The notes: generated by a model from the sequence alone, not told the origin. A stretch of 64,000 nucleotides of DNA from Acidobacteriota bacterium (GCA_022826825.1 JAJDUD010000044.1:1-64000); one strand, 5' to 3'; positions 49,625 to 58,980 are shown, numbered from the stretch's first letter. Translations and numbers: made by a program.

Positions 49625-51004
49625 ATGACGGAGTTCTTCCTCGACTTCGCCCTCATTTCCGGGCTGCTCGTCGTCGCGCACCTCCTCCGGACGTGGGTTC
49701 GGTTCTTCCAGGCCGTCTTCCTGCCCACGCCGATCCTGGCGGGGCTGATCGGGCTCGCCGCCGGACCCGAGGGGCTGGATCTCCTCCCCTTCGCGCGGGA
49801 CGCGGCCGGCGCCCCGGTGATGGGCCGGTACCCGGGCGAGCTGATCGTGGTGCTCTTCGGCACCCTCTTCATGGGGTGGCGCCCGAACGCGCCGCGCTTC
49901 CGGGCGATGCTCCGCGACGTCGGAGACACGTTCTTCTACAACCTCTCGGCCTGGGTCGGCCAGTTCGGCCTCGCGCTGCTGTTCGCGGGCGCGGTCCTGA
50001 TTCCGCTGTTTCCCGAGGTGGGCGGGCCCTTCGCGCTGATGCTTCCCGGCGGCTTCGTGGGCGGTCACGGCACCGCCACCGCCATCGGATCCGTTCTCGC
50101 CGAACAGGGCTACCCCGACGCCCTCCCCGTCGGATTCACCTTCGCGACCATCGGACTCCTGGCGGCCGTCTTCGGCGGCGTCGCCGCGATCAACCTCGCC
50201 ACCCGGGCGGGCTGGACCCGCCTCGTCTCCAGCCCGCACGAGCTTCCCGAAGACCAGCGGCGGGGCCTGATCGCACCCGAAGACGCCCGGGACGCCGTGA
50301 AGGAGACCGTCAGCCCGCTGGCCCTCGACACGCTTTCCTGGCACTTCGGACTCGTGCTGCTCGCCTACGGGGCCGCCCACGCCGCGAGTTGGGCGCTCCG
50401 GTCGGCGGGCGGCTTCTTCACGGCCCTCCCCATGTTCGCGCTCGCGGTCCTCTGCGGCGCGCTGCTCCAGGGCGCGCTCAACCGGCTGGGCGCCGGCCGG
50501 CACGTGGACCGGGCCACGATGGCGCGCATCGGGTCCTCGGTCTCGGACTTCCTGGTGGCCTTCGGGGTGGCCTCGATCCCGCTCTCGACGGTGGCGGCGT
50601 ACGCGGCGCCCATCCTCGTGATGTCCGTCTTCGGCTTCGCCCACGCCGCCCTCATCACCTGGTGGATCGCGCGCCGGACCTTCCGCAACTACTGGTTCGA
50701 GCGCGGCCTGTTCACCTTCGGTTACGCCACCGGCGTGGTGGGGATGGGGATCGCGCTGCTCCGCGTGGTGGACCCCCGGTTGCAGTCCGGCACGCTCGAC
50801 GACTACGGCGTGGCGTACCTCCCGATCGCGGTGGTCGAGATCGCCATCCTCACCACGCTGCCGCTGTGGGTCGCCGCCGGCGCGGTATGGATGCCGGGTC
50901 TCGCGCTGACCGCCTTCGCCGCCGCGCTGCTGCTGGTCTCGTGGAGGTCGATCGGCTTCTTCCCGTCCGATCCCGGGGTGCGCCGGGCCGGCGAACCCGG
51001 GTAG
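49625..51004 (+). CDS. GltS-family sodium/glutamate symporter
   Basis: 459 residues with about ten membrane helices in two repeats. The family blocks are LMLPGGFVGGHGTATAIGSVL near 140 and ERGLFTFGYATGVVGMGIALLRVVDP near 360, which hold the Gly-rich re-entrant loops of GltS. Substrate glutamate or a related acid is inferred from the family. It lies 18 bases after dctM. The last 16 residues (GFFPSDPGVRRAGEPG) are encoded by a 49-bp repeat that recurs after the next toxin-antitoxin pair. Confidence 0.82.
   Translation: MTEFFLDFALISGLLVVAHLLRTWVRFFQAVFLPTPILAGLIGLAAGPEGLDLLPFARDAAGAPVMGRYPGELIVVLFGTLFMGWRPNAPRFRAMLRDVGDTFFYNLSAWVGQFGLALLFAGAVLIPLFPEVGGPFALMLPGGFVGGHGTATAIGSVLAEQGYPDALPVGFTFATIGLLAAVFGGVAAINLATRAGWTRLVSSPHELPEDQRRGLIAPEDARDAVKETVSPLALDTLSWHFGLVLLAYGAAHAASWALRSAGGFFTALPMFALAVLCGALLQGALNRLGAGRHVDRATMARIGSSVSDFLVAFGVASIPLSTVAAYAAPILVMSVFGFAHAALITWWIARRTFRNYWFERGLFTFGYATGVVGMGIALLRVVDPRLQSGTLDDYGVAYLPIAVVEIAILTTLPLWVAAGAVWMPGLALTAFAAALLLVSWRSIGFFPSDPGVRRAGEPG
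50952..51000 (+). repeat. 49-bp direct repeat, left copy
   Basis: Matches 51837-51885 at about 42 of 49 positions (tcttcccgtccgatc, then cgccggg and cggcga). It overlaps the 3' end of the GltS-type gene. The two copies bracket the toxin-antitoxin module. Confidence 0.7.
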
Positions 51005-51048
51005 GCAGTCGGACGCGGTTGGGTCCCGGAGCCGTGGTGTTCTTTGGC

Positions 51049-51054
51049 TATAAT
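51049..51054 (+). promoter_or_regulatory. Consensus -10 hexamer before antitoxin gene
   Basis: A perfect TATAAT lies 21 bases before the antitoxin ATG, in the only AT-rich spot of the gap. The -35 region is poor. cggtaacgtttccg just after it is a partial palindrome and could be the operator. Confidence 0.4.
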
Positions 51055-51075
51055 CACGGTAACGTTTCCGGCAAC

Positions 51076-51396
51076 ATGCCCAACGACTCCGAAAGTCGCA
51101 TCTCCACACCGCGCGTCCACCGTCACCGCCTCCGGGCTGCCGCGCGCGGGACCACCCGCGTCGAGGTTTCGATTCCTCTCTCGGACGCTCCGCTGTTGCG
51201 ATCCCTGGCCCGAACGCTCCGCGAGGACGACCGGGAGGCCTCTCGCCTGCGGCAGCTTCTGGAAACGGAAGTGGTGCGGGCTCCGGCGGCGACGGGAGCC
51301 GACCTCGTCGAGTTTCTCCTCGCTTCGCCCCTGCGCGAGATGGAGCTGGAAGTGGAGCGTGATCGCTCCTTCGGACGGCCGGTCGACTTCGAGTGA
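51076..51396 (+). CDS. Putative antitoxin of PIN toxin module
   Basis: 106 residues. A basic N-terminus is followed by TTRVEVSIPLSDAPLLRSLARTLREDDREASRLRQLLETEV, compatible with a ribbon-helix-helix domain, and an acidic tail (REMELEVERDRSFGRPVDFE). The antitoxin role is inferred from the GTGA overlap with the PIN toxin gene. I do not recognise a named family. Confidence 0.65.
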   Translation: MPNDSESRISTPRVHRHRLRAAARGTTRVEVSIPLSDAPLLRSLARTLREDDREASRLRQLLETEVVRAPAATGADLVEFLLASPLREMELEVERDRSFGRPVDFE

Positions 51397-51818
51397 CCGG
51401 TTTCCTGCTGGACACGAACGTCATCAGCGAGACGGTCCGGCCACGGCCCGAACCTCGAGTGCTGCGTTGGTTTCGTGAACGAGCGCCGCGTGATCTCTTC
51501 CTTTCGGCAGTGACCTTGGGAGAGTTGGTCCGGGGCGCCCTGAAACTGGGCGATCGTGATCGATCCCTGCGTTACCAGCAGTGGATCACCCGGGATCTGA
51601 CTCGTCAGTTCGAAGGGCGGATCCTTGCGTTCGACGATCGGGCCGCGGCTATCTGGGGCGAGATCATGGCTGCCGGCGATCAGAGCGGGCAGCCGCGGCC
51701 CGCCCTCGACGCTCAGATCGCGGCTGTCGCGCGACGCCACGATCTGGTTCTGGCCACCCGGAACACGGGGGACTTCCAAAACATGGACCTCCCGTTGGTG
51801 AATCCCTGGCGGGCTTGA
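51393..51818 (+). CDS. vapC: PIN-domain toxin ribonuclease (VapC/FitB-like)
   Basis: 141 residues starting at GTG inside the antitoxin stop. PIN motifs: FLLDTNVISE at the start, SAVTLGELVRGALKL near 40, PALDAQIAAVARRHDLVLATRNTGDF near 103-128. The close match to FitB-type sequences (LDTNVISE, TRNxxDF) makes this a confident toxin. The module is bracketed by 49-bp direct repeats. Confidence 0.9.
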   Translation: MTGFLLDTNVISETVRPRPEPRVLRWFRERAPRDLFLSAVTLGELVRGALKLGDRDRSLRYQQWITRDLTRQFEGRILAFDDRAAAIWGEIMAAGDQSGQPRPALDAQIAAVARRHDLVLATRNTGDFQNMDLPLVNPWRA

Positions 51819-51836
51819 ACCGCGGGACCGTCAGTC

Positions 51837-51885
51837 TCGGCGTCTTCCCGTCCGATCTCCGGATCCGCCGGGTCGGCGAGCCCGG
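51837..51885 (+). repeat. 49-bp direct repeat, right copy
   Basis: The partner of 50952-51000. Read in frame it gives VFPSDLRIRRVGEPG, nearly the GltS C-terminal peptide. It starts 18 bases after the toxin stop. Confidence 0.7.
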
Positions 51886-51991
51886 ACAAGCAGGCTTCCC
51901 GGCCCGGATAGACTGCATTCACGGCGCGGCGTTCATGGAGGGTCCGAGGGGGTTCTCGTGGCGCTGCCTGCATCCGGGGAGGTTCAAGAGG

Positions 51992-53092
51992 ATGTTGATT
52001 CGCCAAAGCCCGGGACGCCGGCCGCGTTTCCGGCGTCTTGCCGCCATGGGCCTCGTTGCCGCGGTCGTCGGCTGCGACGGCGGCTCCGACTCTCCGTCTC
52101 CGACGGTTCCGCCTCCGAGCCCGGCCCCGCCCCCGGCAACAGATCCGATGGGGGCCCGTTGCACGGAGGCGGGGCGCATTCTGGAGTACGGTTTCTTCGC
52201 TCATTTCGAGCCGATCAGCCACAGCGCGAGCCCGGACCCGGGCGCCGCAGCCTTCAACGAACACCTCGGGTACGAGGCCGATCTGCTGAACGCGCTCGAA
52301 GCCATGGACGGGGCCGGGCTGGCCTTCCGGCGCCGCGGGATCCACGTCTGGCCCGGGATCTGGCTGCTTTCGTCCACCCCCGAGTACGACCTCGTGGGCG
52401 GCGGCATCACGATCCTCGAGGAGCGCACGATGGATGCCGCCGGGATGCCGGCGATCTCGTTCACGTCCGGGCACATCGAATTCGGCCATTCGCTGCTCGT
52501 ACGCGCGGCCGATGCCGAGCGGCTCGCCGAATACAGCGACCTGACGGGCGACGACCGGGTTGGCGTTTCGGTGGAGACCACCAACGAGGCCCGCTTCCTC
52601 CAGATTGTCGAGCTCATTGACGAGGACGGGGTGTTGCGCGCGGGGACCCGGGTCACCACTCCCGCCGGGACCGTGGTGGCCGACGGCAGCGACGCCTACC
52701 GCATCGCGGCGAGCGGGTCCTCGCCGAATCTCGCGGATCGCATGCATCTCGAACCCCCGTCGCCTGAGTTTCCGGAGGTCGTGTTCTTCGGCGCCGATTC
52801 CATCCAGACGGAACAGCCCGAGGCACTCGCCAATGGGGAGGTGGACGCCCTGGCCGGAGACTCGATCTTCAACGGCGTAATCGAAGGGAAGTGGGCCGGC
52901 GCTCTCGTGGTGACCGCCATCGACACGGAGTTCGACCTCGGCGGCTTCACCCTGGATCAGAACGAAGAGGCGCTGCTCGCCTGCCTCGACGACAAGCTGG
53001 ACTACCTCACCGACGAACGAAGCATCGGCTTCGCCGAGTGGCTGGAGAACCCCGCGGTGTTCCTGGAGCGGGCGGAAGCCTGGACTCCGTAG
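51992..53092 (+). CDS. Solute-binding lipoprotein (family 3-like)
   Basis: 366 residues. The signal (RRLAAMGLVAAVVGCDGG) ends in a lipidated-type Cys and is followed by a Ser/Pro linker. The mature part resembles a periplasmic binding protein of the amino-acid type: RILEYGFFAHFEPISHS, FNEHLGYEADLLNALEAMDGAGLAFRRRGIH, and GEVDALAGDSIFNG near 300. The final region has a helix like those in solute-binding family 3. No permease genes are adjacent, so it may serve a distant transporter or a sensor. Confidence 0.7.
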   Translation: MLIRQSPGRRPRFRRLAAMGLVAAVVGCDGGSDSPSPTVPPPSPAPPPATDPMGARCTEAGRILEYGFFAHFEPISHSASPDPGAAAFNEHLGYEADLLNALEAMDGAGLAFRRRGIHVWPGIWLLSSTPEYDLVGGGITILEERTMDAAGMPAISFTSGHIEFGHSLLVRAADAERLAEYSDLTGDDRVGVSVETTNEARFLQIVELIDEDGVLRAGTRVTTPAGTVVADGSDAYRIAASGSSPNLADRMHLEPPSPEFPEVVFFGADSIQTEQPEALANGEVDALAGDSIFNGVIEGKWAGALVVTAIDTEFDLGGFTLDQNEEALLACLDDKLDYLTDERSIGFAEWLENPAVFLERAEAWTP

Positions 53093-53153
53093 CCCCGCAT
53101 ACCGCGACCGCGCCGGAATGGTGACTCCGCGGCGGGATTGAAGCGCGCGGGGC

Positions 53154-53247
53154 CGTCAGTACTTGATGTCGTTCCGGCCGACCGTCATCCCGATGTTGCC
53201 GACCCGGCGGCCCATCGTGGTTTGCTCGTCGCTCCCGGCGGTCATCC
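53154..53247 (-). pseudogene. Duplicated 3' end of the flavin-reductase-like gene
   Basis: The 94 bases match 53462-53555 at about 90 positions, including the stop codon of the following gene and the coding for MGRRVGNIGMTVGRND. Nothing upstream on the minus strand continues the gene, so it is a nonfunctional duplicate. The rest of the 53093-53463 gap holds three degenerate gccattnctgccg repeats and no gene. Confidence 0.8.
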
Positions 53248-53463
53248 TGTGGTGTCGCCATTTCTGCCGCTACAAGAACGCCATTCCTGCCGTTTCACGA
53301 ATGCCGAATCTGCCGCCGAATCGTTCCGGAAGCGCCTTTCGGCGACCGCTCTGGTCCCGTCCCGTCGCTCCGGCGCAGGCCGTAGGGCGGCGGCCGTTTC
53401 GTGGGTCGCGCCTGCGGGGCGCAGCGCTCTTCGTGCGGAACCGGCTCTGCTACGGACGCATCG

Positions 53464-54207
53464 TCAGTACTTGATGTCGTTCCGGCCGACCGTCATCCCG
53501 ATGTTGCCGACCCGGCGGCCCATCGTGTAGTGCTCGCCGCTCCCGGCGGTCATCCCGAAGAAGTCCACGTCGGGCACGATCAGGCGGCCGCCATCGTCCA
53601 CCGCGCCCTCCAGCGCGGTCGTCGCCACCACCTCGGCGATGAAGAGCTTCCGGACGGGCGGCACCTCGAGGGAAGCGATCGTGCGGCACTCGCAGTGGAC
53701 GGGGGACTCCTCCACGGTGGGGGCGGCGACCACGGACGCCGCGCCCCGGGTCAGGCCCGAGAGCTCGAACTTGTCGGCGACGCGGCTCGAGTTCATGTCC
53801 ACGGTGTCGAACGCCTCGATCATCGACGCCAGCGGGACGTTCAGCACGAACTCGTCGTGGAGCTCGAGGAGTTCCCGCGCCTGGTGCTCGAAGCCCGCGC
53901 TCACCCCGATCTGGGGCGGGTCGCCGTTCACGACGAACGTCCAGAGCACCGAGATCTCGTCCGGGTCGCCGGGCCGGCCGTTCACGGTGAGCAGGATCGC
54001 CGGACAGGGCGGGATCATCGGCCCGGGCTCCGCCAGCGCGCGGCGCGGGCCGGTGAGCGGCGTCGCGGAGCTGGTCGGGCTCCCGTCCGAGGTCGACGCG
54101 GAATCGTCCGCACTCCTCCGCTCGCCCGGACCGCATCCCCAGACCGCAGCGATGGCGGCGGCGACCGACCCACCCTCCAGGAACCGCCTTCTGGACCAGC
54201 CGGGCAT
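53464..54207 (-). CDS. TAT-exported flavin-reductase-like protein
   Basis: 247 residues. MPGWSRRRFLEGGSVAAAIAAVWGC is a TAT signal ending in a possible lipidation Cys. After a Ser/Thr linker the domain resembles the FMN-binding split-barrel of flavin reductase-like proteins: NGRPGDPDEISVLWTFVVNGDPPQIGVSAGFEHQARELLE, FVLNVPLASMIEAFD, and HCECRTIASLEVPPVRKLFIAEVV. It would act outside the cytoplasmic membrane, which is unusual for this fold. Function and partner are unknown. Its 3' end is duplicated 308 bp downstream. Confidence 0.7.
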   Translation of the reverse strand: MPGWSRRRFLEGGSVAAAIAAVWGCGPGERRSADDSASTSDGSPTSSATPLTGPRRALAEPGPMIPPCPAILLTVNGRPGDPDEISVLWTFVVNGDPPQIGVSAGFEHQARELLELHDEFVLNVPLASMIEAFDTVDMNSSRVADKFELSGLTRGAASVVAAPTVEESPVHCECRTIASLEVPPVRKLFIAEVVATTALEGAVDDGGRLIVPDVDFFGMTAGSGEHYTMGRRVGNIGMTVGRNDIKY

Positions 54208-54309
54208 GAGGGCGTCGGACGATACCGCAGATGTCCAGCACCCCCAGGGGCGTTCATCGAAGCGTGAACCCGGGCGAGCGCGGAGAGCGGGCAAACTCCG
54301 CTTCGTCGG

Positions 54310-54570
54310 ATGGCGTACCGGCTTGGAACGCCGACCTCTGGTCGGCACGCGCTGCGCGACTGCGCAGCGCACGGCGGAGCGCCGACCTGCGGGATGGTTC
54401 TCTCTCGGTGCAACCGGGCGGATGGGACGCTCCCGGACCTCTGTCACCCAGGGCGAATAGCGGCGCGCCGCCCGCGGGCCTTCGGCCCGCTGTGCCGACC
54501 GGAGGCCAGTTCTCCCGGTGGGGGCCGGCGTTCCAAGCCGTGGGTGTCGCTTTCGCTCCGGGAGAACTGG
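54310..54570. repeat. Hairpin repeat cluster with type 2 element (copy 2)
   Basis: 54328-54507 is the inverse of the 185-bp element at 47.3 kb: AACGCCGACCTCTGGTCGGC, a GCTGCGC/GCGCAGC hairpin, the complements of ggttgcaccgagag and gacagaggtccgggagcg, and a CGGGCC/GGCCCG hairpin. cagttctcccggtgggggcc and gcgttccaagccgt follow. No gene is visible between 54208 and 54660. Confidence 0.75.
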
Positions 54571-54660
54571 CCGGCGTTCCAGGCCGACGCGCCATGTCGG
54601 AAGCCGCGATGCACGACTGTGCACCGGCGGTGCGATGATCCGTTCCCTGGGGAGAAAGCC

Positions 54661-55989
54661 ATGAAAGTCATCCGCGACAACCCCGCGAACCGGGTCGGAG
54701 CGGCGCTCGCTGTTTTCGCAATCATCCTGCCGGCCCTCACCGGCGCGTGCGCCGTCGCTCCGCCCCAGGACAGCTCCTCCGGACTGAATCCGGAGCGGCT
54801 GGCCCGGCTCGACGCCGCCCTCGAGGACTACGTCGCCTCCGGCGCCCTGCCCGGCGCGGTGGCGTTCGTCGCCCATCGCGGGGAGACCGCGTACCTCAGG
54901 GCCTTCGGCTACCGCGACAAGGAGGCCGGAGACCCGCTCGAGACCGACGACATCTTCCGGATCGCGTCGCAGACCAAGGCGCTCGTGAGCGTGGCCGTCA
55001 TGATGCTGCAGGAGGAGGGACGGCTGCTGATCTCGGACCCGGTCGGCCGCCACCTGCCGGAGTACCTCGAGACCACCGTCGCGAGCCCCAACCCCGACGG
55101 GACCTACGACGTGGTCCCCGCGGGGCAGCCGATCACTATCCGGCACCTGCTCACCCACACCGCGGGGATCACCTACGGCGGGGGGACCGCCGCCGCCGAA
55201 TGGGTCGAAGCGGACATCACCGGCTGGTACTTCGCCCACCGGGAGGAGCCGGTCCGCGAAACGGTGCGCCGCATGGCTGCCCTGCCCTTCGAGACCCACC
55301 CGGGCGAAGCCTGGGTCTACGGCTACGCGACGGACATTCTGGGCGCCGTCGTAGAGGTCGCCTCGGGAACGGCGCTCGACGAGTTCCTCCGGACCCGCCT
55401 CTTCGAGCCGCTGGGGATGGCGGACACCCACTTCTATCTCCCGCCCGAGAAGCGCGACCGCCTGACCGTCGTCTATTCGGCCGGCGCGGACGGCTTCACC
55501 CGCGCTCCCGATCCCGGCGGCATGGTGGGACAGGGGGCGTACGTGGACGGGCCGCGAACGAGCTTCTCCGGTGGGGCCGGCCTCCTCTCGACGGCGTCCG
55601 ACTACGGGCGGTTCCTCCAGATGCTGCTGAACGGCGGCAAGCTCGGCGACGCCCGCATCCTCTCGCCGAAGAGCGTCGAGCTCATGACCGTGGATCACCT
55701 CGGCGGGCTGCTGGTCCGGGACCTGAACGACGCCAGCGCCGTCTTCGGCGCGGAACGGGGGGTCGGGTTCGGGCTCGGCTTCCGGGTGGTGGAAGACGTG
55801 GGCGCGCACGGCGCGCCCGGCTCGGAAGGCGTCTACGGGTGGGGCGGGGCCTACCACTCGAGCTACTGGGTGGACCCGGAGGAGGAACTCGTCGCCGTGT
55901 ACCTGGCGCAACTCATCCCCTCCGGGAACCTGGACGACCACGCCAGGTTCCGGGCGCTCGTTTACCAGGCGGTCGACACCGCCAACTGA
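54661..55989 (+). CDS. Beta-lactamase-related serine hydrolase (S12), lipoprotein
   Basis: 442 residues. GGGGAG precedes the ATG. A lipoprotein signal ends at LTGAC. The class C beta-lactamase / D-aminopeptidase fold has the nucleophile in ASQTKALV (Ser near 103, Lys near 106), [11 protein letters not shown] near 165, [11 protein letters not shown] near 220 where the usual YxN reads YGY, and the late motif [12 protein letters not shown] near 395. It may be an esterase or peptidase acting on D-amino-acid substrates; true beta-lactamase activity is unproven. Confidence 0.87.
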   Translation: MKVIRDNPANRVGAALAVFAIILPALTGACAVAPPQDSSSGLNPERLARLDAALEDYVASGALPGAVAFVAHRGETAYLRAFGYRDKEAGDPLETDDIFRIASQTKALVSVAVMMLQEEGRLLISDPVGRHLPEYLETTVASPNPDGTYDVVPAGQPITIRHLLTHTAGITYGGGTAAAEWVEADITGWYFAHREEPVRETVRRMAALPFETHPGEAWVYGYATDILGAVVEVASGTALDEFLRTRLFEPLGMADTHFYLPPEKRDRLTVVYSAGADGFTRAPDPGGMVGQGAYVDGPRTSFSGGAGLLSTASDYGRFLQMLLNGGKLGDARILSPKSVELMTVDHLGGLLVRDLNDASAVFGAERGVGFGLGFRVVEDVGAHGAPGSEGVYGWGGAYHSSYWVDPEEELVAVYLAQLIPSGNLDDHARFRALVYQAVDTAN

Positions 55990-56014
55990 CTCGGGAGCGG
56001 CCCCGGGCGGTCTT

Positions 56015-57169
56015 CTACGTCCGGATCAGTTCGCCCACCTGCGCCGGAGCACACAGCGTGACCTCGAATCCGCCCAGTCGCCGCGGGAGCGGCTCGTCCA
56101 CGTAGGGACAGCAAAGCAGGTTCGGGCCGTCGGGATAGGCCCTGCGAAACCTCGCCAGCGCCTTCGGGCGGAATCCCTCCGGCGAGATCTTCGCCTCCAC
56201 CGCAGCCACCCGGTCCCGTCCGGCAACGATGGCGAAATCCACCTCGTGCCCCGCTGCGTCGCGCCAATAGTGAACGCGGCTCCGGGGGATGGTGGTCAGC
56301 AGTTCGTCCAGCACCAGGTTCTCCCAGAGGGGACCACGGTCCGCCGGCCGGAGGTTCGTCCACCCCCGCAGATGACAGACGAGGCCGGTGTCCAGGGCAT
56401 ATGCCCGGGGACGGCGCACCAGTTCCCGGCGCCCTCCGCCGTGGAAGGGCGGCACCCGGACCGCGAGGTGACAGTCGTCGAGGATGTCCAGATACTGGAC
56501 GGCGGTCGGCCGGCCCACGCCGGCGTCGCGCGCGACGGACGAGATGTCCAGTAGTTCGCCGTTGCGGACGAACACCGAGGCGACGACGCGGAGGAAGCCG
56601 CCCCGGCCCCGGACGTCGAACAGCGGCAGGATGTCCCGCGCGAAGAAGCTGTCCATCCACTCCTCGAACCAGACCGGATCCGGCGCCGGCGCCAGCAGTT
56701 GGTCCGGAAAACCTCCGTTCAGAAGTCGCCGCTCCAGATCCGGCGCGCCGATCCAATCGGGGGACTCGCGCCACAGGACCGGAGCGAAGCGAATTGGCCA
56801 TTTCCTCCCCACCAACGAGTCGCTGAATCGCCGGCTCGCGTAGAGCGTGGAGGAGCCGGTCGCCAGCACCCGAATGCCCGGCCAGGCGTCCGCCGCGATC
56901 TTCAGCAGACCGGCCGGATCGTTGGCCCGATGCACTTCGTCCAGGACCACCCGGGAGCCCGGAGGAAGATGGGCGAAGAAGGCTTCGGGATCCGCGAGAC
57001 GATCCCGCACCGAGGGCAGGTCGCAGTTCAAGTAGCGAGCGTCCGGCACCTGCCGGCTCAGCACGGTCTTCCCAAGGCGCCGCGCTCCCGAGAGCCAGAC
57101 GATGTTGCGGGAGTCCCACGCGCGCTCGATCCGGTTGACCCAGAACGGACGCGGAACCGGAGTGGACAT
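56015..57169 (-). CDS. AAA ATPase with DUF4143 domain
   Basis: 384 residues. Walker A LSGARRLGKT near 27-36, Walker B SRVVLDEVH near 78 and sensor TGSSTLYASRRFSDSLVGR are those of the DUF4143 P-loop family. A winged-helix segment (LDISSVARDAGVGRPTAVQYLDILDDC) and a C-terminal nuclease-like DUF4143 domain follow (GPLWENLVLDELL, HEVDFAIVAGRDRVAAVEAK). The biological role of this family is unclear. The promoter must lie in the AT-rich 57170-57209. Confidence 0.85.
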   Translation of the reverse strand: MSTPVPRPFWVNRIERAWDSRNIVWLSGARRLGKTVLSRQVPDARYLNCDLPSVRDRLADPEAFFAHLPPGSRVVLDEVHRANDPAGLLKIAADAWPGIRVLATGSSTLYASRRFSDSLVGRKWPIRFAPVLWRESPDWIGAPDLERRLLNGGFPDQLLAPAPDPVWFEEWMDSFFARDILPLFDVRGRGGFLRVVASVFVRNGELLDISSVARDAGVGRPTAVQYLDILDDCHLAVRVPPFHGGGRRELVRRPRAYALDTGLVCHLRGWTNLRPADRGPLWENLVLDELLTTIPRSRVHYWRDAAGHEVDFAIVAGRDRVAAVEAKISPEGFRPKALARFRRAYPDGPNLLCCPYVDEPLPRRLGGFEVTLCAPAQVGELIRT

Positions 57170-57209
57170 AGGTATATTTTACAAAAAACCGCGTATTACG
57201 TAATTTTGA
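57170..57209 (-). promoter_or_regulatory. AT-rich promoter region with ATTACGTAAT palindrome
   Basis: Between the APC permease and the DUF4143 ATPase (both minus strand) lie 40 bases of much lower GC. They contain TATTTTACAAAAAA and, at about 57195-57204, the perfect palindrome ATTACGTAAT. It is probably the promoter/operator of the ATPase gene. Confidence 0.45.
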
Positions 57210-58643
57210 CTACGAAATGGACGGAAGTTCCGGACGCTGGGCGCCCAGGACCAAGGTGTCCAGCTCGGCGTCGGGGATCGCCGCGAACTCGCGGACGCGC
57301 CTGAAGTAGAACAGCGCGCCGAGCGCGATCCAGCCGGCCAGGGCGATCCAGGAGGGCAGCGCCATGAAGCCGGGCATCCCGGGAACGCACAGCAGGACCA
57401 GGAACCCGGCCGACAGGAGCGCGCCGAGCACCGCTTCCAGCCGGGCCCGCCGGCGGCGCGCGACCGAGCGCGCCGCGAGGCAGGTGTACAGGTAGCCGCA
57501 GGCGGTGCCGACCGCGGCCATGTCCACCACCCAGACGATGACCTCGCGGCCGAACCAGGGCGCGAGCAGCGAGACGGCCCCGGTGAACAGCAGGGCGTTC
57601 CGCGGCGTGCCGCGGGTCCCGTCGACGGTCCCGAACCAGGCCGGCAGCAAGCGCGCCCGCCCCATGCTGAACAGGAGGCGGCTGCTCGCCATGAAGAAGC
57701 CGTTGATGCCGGTGAAGATGGCGGTGACGACGGCGACGCTCAGGATGGCCACTCCCGCCGCTCCGAGGCTCGCCCGCACCGTCGCCCCCGTCACCCAGAC
57801 GGACTCCCCGGCCACCACCTCGCGCCACGGCAGGACCACCCCGGTGGCCAGCACCACGACCGCGTACATCCCGGCCCCGGCCAGGATCGCGGCCGCCATC
57901 AGCCGGAACGCCTTGCCGGCCGGGAACGCGAACTCCTCGGCGGCCTGCGGCAGGGTGTCGAAGCCGACGTAGAGCCAGGGGGAGATCGCGAGCATCGCCA
58001 GGATCCCGGTCCACGCCGGCCGGCCGGGGGCGAACCAGGGGTCCCAGTTGGCCACGTTGGCGCCGGGTCCGGTGAGAGCGCCGATCCCCACCACCGCCAC
58101 CGCCGCCACCATGAGGCCGGTCAGGACCGCCTGCGCCCTCCCGACCCCCTGGACGCCCCGGGAGTGCAGGAACCCGACGGCGACCACCCCGAACGCCGCG
58201 AGGCCGACCTCCCCGGCGAACACCTCGAAGCCGGCCACCGTATAGAGGGAACCGCGGGCGAACAGATCCGGCGCGAGGAACCTGCCGAGGATGGCGAGCG
58301 CGGTCGCGTTGAGCGGCACAATACTCAGATAGCCGAGGGCGAGGAACCAGCCGCAGATCACCGCGTGATGCCGGCCGGCGGCCCGGTAGGCGTAGGCGAA
58401 CTCGGCCCCCGCCACCGGAAAGGTGCGGACCATGAGGCCGTAGCTCCGGGCGATCACGACCATCGCCAGCCCGCCGAGCGCGATGCCCAGCGCCGCGCCG
58501 AGCGGTCCGGCGGTCTCGAGGAAGTCGCCGGCGAGGATGAAACAGCCAAAGCCGATGACGCAGCCGAGCGCCAGCGACCCGACCTGAAGCGGCGCGAGGA
58601 CCGGCCGGAGTCGCGGGCGATCGCTCAGGGGTCTTTCAGGCAA
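57210..58643 (-). CDS. APC-family amino-acid permease
   Basis: 477 residues with about 12 to 14 membrane helices. The APC unwound-helix motif is seen in LALGCVIGFGCFILAGDFL near 25-43, followed by ARSYGLMVRTFPVAGAEFAYAYRAAG. The ISPWLYVGFDTLPQAAEEFAFP region near 225 is typical of the amino acid/polyamine carriers. The substrate is unknown. TTG start at 58643; the DNA upstream is hairpin repeats. It is followed by the DUF4143 gene after 40 bases. Confidence 0.87.
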   Translation of the reverse strand: MPERPLSDRPRLRPVLAPLQVGSLALGCVIGFGCFILAGDFLETAGPLGAALGIALGGLAMVVIARSYGLMVRTFPVAGAEFAYAYRAAGRHHAVICGWFLALGYLSIVPLNATALAILGRFLAPDLFARGSLYTVAGFEVFAGEVGLAAFGVVAVGFLHSRGVQGVGRAQAVLTGLMVAAVAVVGIGALTGPGANVANWDPWFAPGRPAWTGILAMLAISPWLYVGFDTLPQAAEEFAFPAGKAFRLMAAAILAGAGMYAVVVLATGVVLPWREVVAGESVWVTGATVRASLGAAGVAILSVAVVTAIFTGINGFFMASSRLLFSMGRARLLPAWFGTVDGTRGTPRNALLFTGAVSLLAPWFGREVIVWVVDMAAVGTACGYLYTCLAARSVARRRRARLEAVLGALLSAGFLVLLCVPGMPGFMALPSWIALAGWIALGALFYFRRVREFAAIPDAELDTLVLGAQRPELPSIS

Positions 58644-58765
58644 GGGTCACGTCCACCGGCCGAGGATGGGCGGGCGGGATTATCCGGGCGCCGCCGCTTG
58701 CGTGCTCTCGCCAGGTTGCTGGGAAAGTGGAACCCGCCCGCTGACGGGGGCGGCGAGGAGCGCTC

Positions 58766-58980
58766 GGAGCGCCGGCCTTCAGGCCGGCATCGCCCGCGCC
58801 GCGGGCGAAACTCCCGACGTCTCTTCGCGACGTTGCGCCGCCTCGAACGCGTTTGGCACCGTGGCCGTCGCGGGCGAACGTCGGTTCGCTATCCTCGTCG
58901 GGGGTCCCCGCGATGGGGCACGATGGCGCCGGGAGTTTCGCGGCCGTTGGCCGCGATGCCGGTGTGAACACCGGCGCTCC
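58766..58980. repeat. 215-bp inverted structured repeat (copy 2)
   Basis: The left arm (58766-58815) is GGAGCGCCGGCCTTCAGGCC, GGCATCGC, a CCCGCG/CGCGGG hairpin and CGAAACTCCC. The right arm (58931-58980) is the inverse with a CGGCC/GGCCG hairpin and a CCGGTGTGAACACCGG stem. Same architecture as 28488-28704 but a different interior. Further modules at 58981-59066 fill the gap to the racemase gene. Confidence 0.8.
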
